NCBI GenBank assembly: GCA_014379045.1
Contig: JACMMK010000338.1
Coordinates: 1 to 14,233 of the forward strand
DNA: 14,233 nt
From: Burkholderiales bacterium
GTDB lineage: Bacteria > Pseudomonadota > Gammaproteobacteria > Burkholderiales > CAIKXV01
Direction: 5' to 3'
Numbering within the stretch: position 1 is the stretch's first letter; the number at the start of each line of letters is the position of its first letter. This document shows, one piece after another, positions 1-6,271 of this stretch. The position numbers and the translations under genes are program-made. The notes under the pieces are model-generated. The model did no database searches, was not told the origin of the DNA, and worked only from the letters and a program-made list of their open reading frames with translations.

Positions 1-322
1 CGATCGGGCCGGCGATGACCAGACCGAGTCCCGGCACTGCAATGGCAGTGCCGACGGCCGCCACGGCGCCGACGATCGCGCCGAGAACGCCGCCAACCGC
101 TGCCCCGGTGCCGACGCCTTCAGCCGCTTTCGAACCGAGTTCGGTTTCGAGCGTGCCCTGGTCGGTGAAGTACTTCTTGCGCGTGTCATCCGACATCATG
201 ACGCTGACATCGTCCTTGCTGTAACCGCGGGACGCCAGGTGCGAGAAGCCGCGTTCGGCACTCTCACGGTCGGGAAACGCGCCGGTAAGGATCCGTTTGT
301 TCGAATCGGTATTCGGTGTCAT
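1..322 (-). CDS. YflT/GSP17M-like general stress protein, 3' end cut by window edge
   Basis: The gene runs off the left edge, so only the first 107 residues are visible. The N-terminus (MTPNTDSNKRILTGAFPDRE, then SAERGFSHLASRGYSKDDVSVMM) has the beta-alpha-beta look of the heat-induced stress protein YflT / GSP17M domain: a strand, a helix with 'AE..F..L...GYS.DDVSV', then a second strand. From about residue 65 it turns into a Gly/Ala/Val-rich segment with repeated small-residue spacing, a glycine-zipper or membrane-inserting hairpin as seen in many proteobacterial relatives. The start is supported by an AAAGGAG Shine-Dalgarno at 329-335, six bases before the ATG. It is divergent from the small stress membrane protein at 499-768. 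A role in envelope or general stress is inferred from family resemblance; no biochemical activity is evident. Confidence 0.75.
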   Translation of the reverse strand, partial: MTPNTDSNKRILTGAFPDRESAERGFSHLASRGYSKDDVSVMMSDDTRKKYFTDQGTLETELGSKAAEGVGTGAAVGGVLGAIVGAVAAVGTAIAVPGLGLVIAGPI

Positions 323-351
323 GTAGAGCTCCTTTAGCGATAGTGAGTTGA

Positions 352-365
352 GAGCGTCGACGCTC
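352..365. promoter_or_regulatory. Perfect 14-bp palindrome in a divergent intergenic region
   Basis: GAGCGTCGACGCTC reads identically on both strands. It lies 30 bases upstream of the YflT-like start codon and 133 bases upstream of the GlsB-like start. Flanking GTTG (347-350) and CAAC (369-372) form an outer, one-base-offset inverted pair. It could be an operator for a dimeric regulator or a leader hairpin for the minus-strand gene. There is no independent evidence for either. Confidence 0.35.
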
Positions 366-498
366 AGACAACCGTGCGCAACGAGAGTGCCCGAGGGCGC
401 TTAATCGTTGCCTAATGCAGGCACACGAGTTGCTCAATGAAGAGGACGATGCAGCGTGCATCGATCTCTCTCTCAATCAAGCGAAGGATGGTGCCATC

Positions 499-768
499 AT
501 GAATTTCATACTCTGGTTGGTCGTCGGGGGCGTCGTAGGTTGGATCGCCAGCATGATCATGAAGACCGATAAGGAACAGGGCCTGTTTTTGAACATCGTG
601 GTAGGCATCGTAGGTGCATTGATCGGCGGTTGGGTGCTGAGCCCGCTCGTCGGAGTTTCGACGATCAACCAGTCGAACTTCAGTATCGCGTCGATGGTGG
701 TGTCGCTGGTTGGCGCGGTCATCCTGCTTGGTATCGTCAATATCTTCCGCCGGTCACGCGTGCGGTAA
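499..768 (+). CDS. GlsB/YeaQ/YmgE-family stress response membrane protein
   Basis: This is an 89-residue, almost wholly hydrophobic protein. It starts MNFILWLVVGGVVGWIAS, then has a short polar loop (MKTDKEQG), a second glycine-rich segment (NIVVGIVGALIGGWVL), a polar linker (TINQSNFS) and a third membrane segment, ending in a basic tail FRRSRVR. This is the three-helix transglycosylase-associated / YeaQ-YmgE architecture (Pfam Transgly_assoc) at its usual length of 80-90 residues. The reading frame is open upstream to 415, but the ATG at 499 is preferred: it has GAAGGA ten bases before it and begins the family's conserved hydrophobic N-terminus. In enterobacteria members respond to acid and general stress, but the molecular role is unknown. 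An intrinsic terminator follows 19 bases after the stop, so it is probably monocistronic. Confidence 0.9.
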   Translation: MNFILWLVVGGVVGWIASMIMKTDKEQGLFLNIVVGIVGALIGGWVLSPLVGVSTINQSNFSIASMVVSLVGAVILLGIVNIFRRSRVR

Positions 769-787
769 GCTCGTGTCGATCCGGTAG

Positions 788-819
788 AAGCCCGACGCTG
801 CGAGGCGTCGGGCTTTTTT
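788..819 (+). terminator. Intrinsic terminator of the GlsB-like gene
   Basis: A perfect 11-bp stem, AAGCCCGACGC paired with GCGTCGGGCTT, has a 6-base loop (TGCGAG) and runs straight into six T residues (814-819). On the plus strand this is a textbook Rho-independent terminator 19 bases past the stop codon at 768. Read from the minus strand the same hairpin lacks a good T run, so it may end the metallopeptidase transcript (stop at 867) only weakly. Confidence 0.93.
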
Positions 820-866
820 GCCTTGTAGCGAGCATGATGCATGGTCGCCTGGCGCTGCAGCCGGCT

Positions 867-1961
867 TCACAGAGGCGAGAGCGTTTTTTCGTGCGACGAC
901 TTCAGCGGGTCCTGCGACAACCCTGCGACGAGGCGATCGATGACCCTCATCTTTCTCGTCACCGCGTCCGTTAACACGAACGGATAGGCGTCCGCGGTGC
1001 CGAGGCTGCGCGCAAGTTCGTTTGCGAACTCGGCCAGCGGCAACCAGCGCGCCAACGCGAGATCGAACGACGCTGGGTCATAGGTCGCGCCGGCTGAGCC
1101 GAATGAGAGTTCGAACGAACCGCTGCCGAGCACGACGCCTGCCTCGTGTGCCGATTCCAGCGTATCGACGATGAGCAGGTAGTGCGCCCAGGTTTCCGCC
1201 CAGTCCTCCTGGGGATGGGCGGTGGCATAGGCGCTGATGTGGCTTTCCTGCCAGTGGGGCAGCGGCCCGTTCGCGTAGTACGACGACAGGGCCTCCTCGT
1301 ATCCGTTGCGCACTTCGCCGAATGTCGCGCGGATAAGCGTCAGGCGTGCAGGATCCTCGGCAAACCGTTCCAGATAATGGTGGCCGCTCTCGTGACGGAA
1401 ATGACCGAGCAACGTGCGGTAGGGTTCGCCCATCGCGGTGCGGATCCGCTCGCGCTCGACATCGTCGGCTTCCGAGATGTTTATGCTGATCAGTCCATCG
1501 CAATGCGCGGTCAGAAACCGGTGCGCTGGGGAAACATCGGCACCGAACGCGAATCCCAGCCCGGTGTTGCCGACCCGAGCGCGCGGTTCAAGCGGCAGAT
1601 GCAATGCCGCAAGCGTGAACAACAACCGACGCTTGGCGCGTTCGAGTCGACGCCAATACTCGAGATGATCGACAGTCGACAGCGACGGAATCTGCTGCGT
1701 GAACTCGCACGCGCGACACAACTGTCCGGATTCATCGGCGGGTACCAGGCCATTGCACACGCCGTGAACGACGGCATTGATGCACAACCGGTACCTCACC
1801 TGCGCACGCCCGGCCTCGGCCCAGAGGTCTCCTCCCGCCGGATCCAGCGCCGTGAGGTGCATGAGATCCGGCAGAAGCCCGAGCCGGGCACCGCAATTCA
1901 GGCATGTCCAGTTGTCGAAGTAGATCCGGCTGCCGCACCGGGAACACGCTTGCCGAAGCAT
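867..1961 (-). CDS. Zinc-ribbon putative metallopeptidase (COG4307-like)
   Basis: The 364-residue protein starts with paired CxxC motifs (C6/C9 and C20/C23), a zinc-ribbon. A second cysteine cluster follows (C60, C69, C82, C85). A catalytic-looking HESGHHY motif is at 190-196, matching the HExxH signature (H190, E191, H194) of zincin peptidases. This order, N-terminal zinc ribbon then HExxH domain, matches the poorly studied 'putative zinc-binding metallopeptidase' family (zinc-ribbon_6 plus Peptidase_Mx type). There is no signal peptide or membrane segment, so it is probably cytoplasmic. The Asp/Glu-rich stretches after the motif (NGYEEALSSYY, HPQEDWAETWAHY) could supply a third zinc ligand. 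The start ATG has no strong Shine-Dalgarno. It lies 97 bases downstream of rpoN on the same strand and may be read through from it. The substrate is unknown. Confidence 0.85.
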   Translation of the reverse strand: MLRQACSRCGSRIYFDNWTCLNCGARLGLLPDLMHLTALDPAGGDLWAEAGRAQVRYRLCINAVVHGVCNGLVPADESGQLCRACEFTQQIPSLSTVDHLEYWRRLERAKRRLLFTLAALHLPLEPRARVGNTGLGFAFGADVSPAHRFLTAHCDGLISINISEADDVERERIRTAMGEPYRTLLGHFRHESGHHYLERFAEDPARLTLIRATFGEVRNGYEEALSSYYANGPLPHWQESHISAYATAHPQEDWAETWAHYLLIVDTLESAHEAGVVLGSGSFELSFGSAGATYDPASFDLALARWLPLAEFANELARSLGTADAYPFVLTDAVTRKMRVIDRLVAGLSQDPLKSSHEKTLSPL

Positions 1962-2058
1962 GATTGCGCCACCCTGAACCGTGCGTGGCGTGCCACGCCG
2001 CAGGCCGGATCGGTTCCGCGAGCCGAAACCGTCCGCGCTGCCGTCGCTCGAAGCTGCC

Positions 2059-3531
2059 TCAGGCGGCTAATGCCGCCGACGACGACAGACGACGTACTTC
2101 TACCGACGGCAGATGCATCGAGTCGCGATACTTCGACACCGTGCGACGTGCGACCACGACGCCCTTCTCGGCAAGTAGCTTTGCCACTTTCACGTCCGAC
2201 AGCGGGCGTTTGGGATCCTCGGCAACGATGATCTGTCTGATAAGCGCCCGCACTGCACGCGCGGAACAGGCATGTCCATCGGACTCCACATGACTGCTGA
2301 AGAAATACTTGAGTTCGATCAACCCGCGCGGCGTCATCATGTATTTGTTCGATGTCACACGCGACACGGTCGACTCGTGCATCCCCAGGGTCTCGGCGAT
2401 CTCGCGCAGCACGAGCGGCTTCATTGCGATGTCGCCGTAGTCGAAGAAACGGCTCTGGCGGTCGACGATCGCCTGCGCCACACGCAGCACGGTACGAAAG
2501 CGCTGATTGACGTTGCGCACGAACCACCGCGCCTCCTGAAGATGGTGTCCGATCGGCGAACTGCCCGAGCCGCGTTGTTCGCGCACCATCGAGGCAAACG
2601 CGCGATTCAGATGGATGCGGGGCACGACATCCGGGTTTATCCGGGCGACCCAGCGCTTGCCGATCTTGCGGACCTGAACATCGGCGACCACATAGTCGGT
2701 GCGATCGGACGCGAACGCCGACCCGGGTTTTGGCGAGCAACCGCGGATCAGTTGATAGGCACTCGCGAGTTCGGCGTCGGTGCAACGCAGCGTGCGCAAC
2801 AGCCGCGGCGTATCGGGTGTGGCGAGCTCGGCAAGATGTTTCTCGACGATACGTAACGCGAGTGCGAGCCCTGGTGTGTCTTCGTCGCGGTCGTATAGCT
2901 GGATGTGCAGACACTCTTCGAGCGAGCGTGCGCCGACCCCGGCGGGTTCGAAACTCTGCACCAGCTTGATCACGATCTTGAGTTCGTCGCTTTCTACCGC
3001 TTCACGTTCCGGACACAGCTCCAGCAGCTCTTCGATCGACATCCGGAGATACCCGTCGGGCTCGATCGCGTGGATCACCAGACTCGCCAATTGCCGATCG
3101 CGCTCGCTCACCCGGCAAACCGACAACTGCTCGAGCAGGCTGTCGCGCAGGCACACCGATCCGGGGGCGAAATGCGTGGCATCAGGGTCGTCTTCGGAGC
3201 GCTCGCCCGAGCCTGGCTGGTCGAACCTCAATGACGAGGCATCTTCCCAATCGGAAGAATCGGTCGGGGGCTCGGCAATCACATCGGTGGCGTCGCCGGC
3301 TGACTCGCTCCCGGGGGTCGCCTCGGTGCTCGTCTGTTCGTTTCCGGACTCCTGGCCCGGTTCTGCACGCAATGCGTCGTCGCGTTCGAGAAACGGATTG
3401 TTTGCCAACGTCTCTTCCAGTTCCTGCTCGAATTCCGCTGCAGAAAGCTGCAACAGACGGATCGACTGCTGTAACTGAGGCGTCATCGCCAGTTGTTGGC
3501 TGGTACGCGCGTGCATGTCGGTTCTGATCAC
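2059..3531 (-). CDS. rpoN: RNA polymerase sigma-54 factor
   Basis: The product is sigma-54, which directs core RNA polymerase to -24/-12 promoters and needs an AAA+ enhancer-binding activator to open DNA. Region I is visible at the N-terminus (QQLAMTPQLQQSIRLLQLS). An acidic, Ser/Glu-rich region II follows (about 50-120), then the core-binding region. The helix-turn-helix is at about 376-397 (LREIAETLGMHESTVSRVTS), followed by TPRGLIELKYFFSS. The RpoN box ARRTVSKYRD is at about 461-470 (family consensus ARRTVAKYRE). The 490-residue length fits the family (E. coli 477). I prefer the GTG at 3531 because GAGG lies five bases upstream. The ATG at 3516 (485 residues) is the alternative and lacks a ribosome site. 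The usual lptB, hpf and ptsN neighbours are absent, so this may be a second copy. A -24/-12 promoter lies just upstream. Confidence 0.96.
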   Translation of the reverse strand: MIRTDMHARTSQQLAMTPQLQQSIRLLQLSAAEFEQELEETLANNPFLERDDALRAEPGQESGNEQTSTEATPGSESAGDATDVIAEPPTDSSDWEDASSLRFDQPGSGERSEDDPDATHFAPGSVCLRDSLLEQLSVCRVSERDRQLASLVIHAIEPDGYLRMSIEELLELCPEREAVESDELKIVIKLVQSFEPAGVGARSLEECLHIQLYDRDEDTPGLALALRIVEKHLAELATPDTPRLLRTLRCTDAELASAYQLIRGCSPKPGSAFASDRTDYVVADVQVRKIGKRWVARINPDVVPRIHLNRAFASMVREQRGSGSSPIGHHLQEARWFVRNVNQRFRTVLRVAQAIVDRQSRFFDYGDIAMKPLVLREIAETLGMHESTVSRVTSNKYMMTPRGLIELKYFFSSHVESDGHACSARAVRALIRQIIVAEDPKRPLSDVKVAKLLAEKGVVVARRTVSKYRDSMHLPSVEVRRLSSSAALAA

Positions 3532-3536
3532 TGGAG

Positions 3537-3540
3537 CCTC
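3537..3540 (-). promoter_or_regulatory. Shine-Dalgarno favouring a GTG start for rpoN
   Basis: GAGG on the minus strand sits five bases before GTG (3531-3529). The first in-frame ATG (3516-3514) is 20 bases away from it and has no closer purine-rich site. With the GTG start, 11 residues precede the conserved QQLxMTPQ, similar to the roughly 10 in typical sigma-54 proteins; the ATG would leave six. Confidence 0.45.
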
Positions 3541-3566
3541 GACAGAAAGGTGGATGTCCACCCTTC

Positions 3567-3582
3567 TGCAAACGCCATGCCA
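3567..3582 (-). promoter_or_regulatory. Sigma-54 (-24/-12) promoter upstream of rpoN
   Basis: The minus strand reads TGGCATGGCGTTTGCA. Against the consensus TGGCAC-N5-TTGC, the -24 element TGGCA (GG at 3581/3580) and the -12 element TTGC (GC at 3569/3568) are intact and spaced exactly as required, GG to GC 12 bases apart. Only the sixth base of the -24 box differs. Predicted transcription start is near 3556. This gives a leader of about 25 bases to the GTG or 40 to the ATG, and rules out the longer open frame as the translated start. It implies that this rpoN needs sigma-54 and an activator. I see no obvious enhancer-site inverted repeat in the roughly 100 bases upstream. Confidence 0.65.
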
Positions 3583-3678
3583 CTTGAATGGATGTCGCCG
3601 TGCGATCGCGCCGAAGATCCGTAAGTGGTTGAACCGAATAAACAAACGTCGGCGCCTAACTCGGCCTGCGAGCAATAA

Positions 3679-4521
3679 TCAAGCGTTTTCTGACCCCGCC
3701 GGCCGTGGGCGGCCGCAAGTCTTGCGAGGAGTGTCGTCATTCTTTCCGATCGCCTCGCCGGGAACGCCACACGCGCTGATGACCGCCGCCCCCACCGTGA
3801 CCGGCAGACGCGAACGCAGCAGTTGCTCTATGCGCCGCTGCAACATCCGCCGCTGCCACGAGCGTTCGGCATCGCCGGGGTGAAGTGCCAGGCGCAGAAC
3901 GGGCGCTTTTGCGGTGATCGCCCCCCACGCGGCGACCCAAAGCTGTGAAGCACCGCGACGCCACCGGCTGCGCGAACTGTAAGTCAGTGCCGGGGCAGCG
4001 ATGCGGCGAAGCCCAGGCAACTCGATCAGGGCGTCCCAGGTCGCCGTGTACCTGAACGGAGACTTTTCCAGTGCCGCCCAGGTGGCGGGATTCATCAGCC
4101 AGGCCGGGGCGACGAAACCCGCACAGTGCCAGTTCTTGTCGGCAAACCACGACAAACCGTCTGCAATCTTCGCGCGAGCCTCCGTTTCCGACACCGCAGC
4201 GAACTCGCCTTCGGCAGCGGTGTAAGCGCGGCGCCAGAACCAGTCGCTAAGCGACACCCGCGCAGCCTCGTCTCGATGGCTGAAGCCGTGGAGTGAAAGC
4301 TCGTCGCCGCAGCAGACGCGTTCATCGAGAAAGCTGACCAGACCCCTTTCGTCTGTGGCACGCGTGCCGTGATACGCAGGGATGACCAGCCAGGTGAGCG
4401 GGCACCGAGCTACCTCGTTTACTGCGTCCATCACGCGCTCGCAGCACGCGAGGGTGTGCGTGCATGCGTCGTGGATCTCTATACAAAGCGTGCGCGACGG
4501 GCTGGCCGGGTCAACCGGCAT
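3679..4521 (-). CDS. DUF2334 / polysaccharide deacetylase-like protein
   Basis: The 280-residue protein begins MPVDPASPSRTLCIEIHDAC. An HD pair at residues 17-18 follows a beta strand (LCIEIHD). A second strand is at TWLVIPAYHG (43-52), and LSLHGFSHRDE carries H78 and H82. This is the (beta/alpha) barrel pattern of the NodB-like carbohydrate-esterase superfamily, in the DUF2334 variant, where the HD and HxxxH residues bind the metal. No signal peptide is seen, so a cytoplasmic or membrane-associated step is likelier than secreted deacetylation. The start ATG lies inside the end of the upstream glycosyltransferase gene (11-base overlap), so translation is probably coupled. The frame stays open upstream to 4746, but that region lies within the glycosyltransferase gene. 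Substrate is unknown; together the pair probably builds and trims a surface glycan or glycolipid. Confidence 0.82.
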   Translation of the reverse strand: MPVDPASPSRTLCIEIHDACTHTLACCERVMDAVNEVARCPLTWLVIPAYHGTRATDERGLVSFLDERVCCGDELSLHGFSHRDEAARVSLSDWFWRRAYTAAEGEFAAVSETEARAKIADGLSWFADKNWHCAGFVAPAWLMNPATWAALEKSPFRYTATWDALIELPGLRRIAAPALTYSSRSRWRRGASQLWVAAWGAITAKAPVLRLALHPGDAERSWQRRMLQRRIEQLLRSRLPVTVGAAVISACGVPGEAIGKNDDTPRKTCGRPRPAGSENA

Positions 4522-5632
4522 AGCGTGCCTGAGGGATCGGCGCAGGAACAGACATCTGGCGCAGACGGCGATAACGCTCGACCATCTGCGTGAACGTGAC
4601 GGACCAGTCGAAACCCAACGCGTGCGCACGTGCGGCCGCGCGCAACGAGGTCTGTTCGCGCGCAAGCACCGAACGTACACCGTCGGCGAAAGCGCCCGCC
4701 GAGCGCTCTTCGATCCGGGCGCCGACCTCCGGCACCAGCAACTCACCGATACCCGCCGCAGCCACGCCGACTACCGGCGTACCGCACGCCATCGCCTCGA
4801 GCGCGGCCAGTCCGAAGGTCTCGCTTTCTCCGGCATGGACGAACACATCGGCGCTCGCTATGGCACGCGCAAGCACCTCGGCATCACGATGGTAGGGCAA
4901 TACGATTACACGCTCGCCGCTCGGACGTTGCGGTCCGTTGCCGATGCATACGAGTACATGGCCAGGACCGAGCAGACGCACGGCTTCGACCAGGCGCGAC
5001 AGCCGCTTCTCGGCGGCGAACCGTCCGGCATACAGCAGCACGTGGGTTTCCGGTGACACGCCGATCGAACTTCGCCAGTCCGGGTCGCGACGCCGCGGGT
5101 GAAACACCTCGCATTCAACCCCGAGTGGCTGCCGGACGACGCGTTCGACACCCAGTTCCTCCAGGCGCCGGGCCATCCACCGGCTGGGCGCCAGAACCGC
5201 GTCGAAGTTCGAATAAAGGTTGCGCAGATAACGGCGCGCGGCGCGCTCGGCCCATGTGCCCAGACGATCGGCAACCACCGACTCCAGGTCGGAATGGCAG
5301 AATGCCACGACCGGCACCGAACACTGTTGTCCCGCGTCGAGGGCTGCCCAGGCAAGCTGATAGGGGTCCCCGGCTTCGATGATGTCGGGCGCCAGCCGGC
5401 GCATCAACGCCGTCGCGCGGGCGCGTCCGATCGGTACGCGGTAGCCCGCGCTGCCCGGTAACGGCAACGAGCGCACGCGGCGGACTTCGTGCGCTTCTCC
5501 CGCAGGCGTGACGATCGAGTGGCGCCACTCGGGCTTCGCCTCCAACCATTGATGCTTGCTGCGGAGGTAGCGAGCGACACCGCCGGCTTCCCCACTCCAG
5601 AACATCGTTACATCGACAACATGGCTGGTCAT
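4511..5632 (-). CDS. Glycosyltransferase family 4 (GT-B fold)
   Basis: The 373-residue protein has the two-domain layout of GT4 enzymes. The N-terminal acceptor half has FWSGEAGGVARYLR (11-24), the Gly-rich loop of the family. The C-terminal nucleotide-sugar half starts near 195 with LLYAGRFAAEKRLSRLVEA (G203-R204 and K209 contact the donor diphosphate in relatives). It contains ESETFGLAALEAMACGTPVVG, where E271 and E279 form the E-x7-E motif. There is no signal peptide or transmembrane helix, as expected for a cytosolic enzyme using a nucleotide-activated sugar. Donor and acceptor cannot be read from the sequence. It overlaps the DUF2334 gene by 11 bases, forming a two-gene unit. The ATG at 5632 has only a poor ribosome site. 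Upstream, 185 bases separate it from the divergent DUF2383 gene; I see no convincing promoter there. Confidence 0.9.
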   Translation of the reverse strand: MTSHVVDVTMFWSGEAGGVARYLRSKHQWLEAKPEWRHSIVTPAGEAHEVRRVRSLPLPGSAGYRVPIGRARATALMRRLAPDIIEAGDPYQLAWAALDAGQQCSVPVVAFCHSDLESVVADRLGTWAERAARRYLRNLYSNFDAVLAPSRWMARRLEELGVERVVRQPLGVECEVFHPRRRDPDWRSSIGVSPETHVLLYAGRFAAEKRLSRLVEAVRLLGPGHVLVCIGNGPQRPSGERVIVLPYHRDAEVLARAIASADVFVHAGESETFGLAALEAMACGTPVVGVAAAGIGELLVPEVGARIEERSAGAFADGVRSVLAREQTSLRAAARAHALGFDWSVTFTQMVERYRRLRQMSVPAPIPQARYAG

Positions 5633-5817
5633 GGGCTCGAAGGATATACGTCAAACGGGCAGGCGCGCCACGTCGACCGCGCCGCGAGAGCATACACAAG
5701 AAAAATGCCTGCGCTGGCGTGGACCCGTTGCGGTTCGATCCGCGGGCGTACATGTTGCTGATCGACACGCAGCGGCCTGGCTGCGCCGCCCGCCCGAGCG
5801 TCGACGTGGGAGCTATC

Positions 5818-6261
5818 ATGGACAACAACCGAGTCATCGATCTGATGGACGGCTTGCGGGAAACGTGCATCGACGGTGCGCGCCGGTTGCGCACCCGCGC
5901 GATGCAGTGTGAATCGGTTGAGCTGAAGAGCTTGTTCCTCGCTACAGCGATCGATGGTGAACAGGCTGGCGAGGAACTCCGCGAAGTGATCCTCGATTGT
6001 GGGGGCGCGTTGGAGAACAAAGGCGCGGCGATGCATGGTGGTTGGGCCAGCGGCATTGCCACGATCGCGGACGACGACGAGCGCCTCCTTGAAGAATGCG
6101 AACTGTGGCAGGACGCCGCGCTCACGCGTTATCGCGAGGCGCTCGAAGAACCGGTGCCGGAAAACATCGCTACCCTGCTGCGCCGTCATTACGACGGCGT
6201 GAAGCGCAGTTGCGATCAGATCAGCGAACGGCGCGAGCGTGCCGGCGTTCGCGCATCCTGA
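5818..6261 (+). CDS. DUF2383 / PA2169-family four-helix-bundle protein
   Basis: The 147-residue helical protein matches the family pattern: an N-terminal LMDGLRETCIDGARRLRTRA helix, then ELKSLFLATAIDGEQAGEELREVI, then a Gly-rich turn leading to HGGWASGIATI. The last part is LLEECELWQDAALTRYREALE and ENIATLLRRHYDGVKRSCDQI. Regularly placed Glu and His residues (E-rich helices with AxxxGEQ and EECELWQD) resemble ferritin-like bundles, but I cannot identify a complete diiron ligand set, so metal binding is open. The start is fixed by GGGAG at 5808-5812, five bases before the ATG; the frame is open back to 5719 without a better site. It is ten bases upstream of the Ku gene, so the two are probably co-transcribed. 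Family members are often stress-associated; no enzymatic role is known. Confidence 0.88.
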   Translation: MDNNRVIDLMDGLRETCIDGARRLRTRAMQCESVELKSLFLATAIDGEQAGEELREVILDCGGALENKGAAMHGGWASGIATIADDDERLLEECELWQDAALTRYREALEEPVPENIATLLRRHYDGVKRSCDQISERRERAGVRAS

Positions 6262-6271
6262 GCCCACTGCG

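Noticed and set aside
1984..2000. TGGCACG on the minus strand ahead of the metallopeptidase, a perfect -24 box
   Set aside because: At the required distance the -12 GC is missing (AC is present), so it is not a sigma-54 promoter; it is part of the GCGTGGC/GCCACGC inverted repeat.
1146..2231. A 361-codon plus-strand open frame
   Set aside because: Antisense to the metallopeptidase and the end of rpoN, both firmly identified; composition is that of a shadow frame.
1898..2914. A 338-codon minus-strand open frame within rpoN
   Set aside because: It is in another frame of rpoN, is Arg-rich, and has no domain; rpoN is unambiguous.
4355..4369. TGGCACGCGTGCCGT on the plus strand, resembling a -24 box
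   Set aside because: The -12 position reads GT rather than GC, it lies inside the DUF2334 gene on the opposite strand, and no gene follows it.
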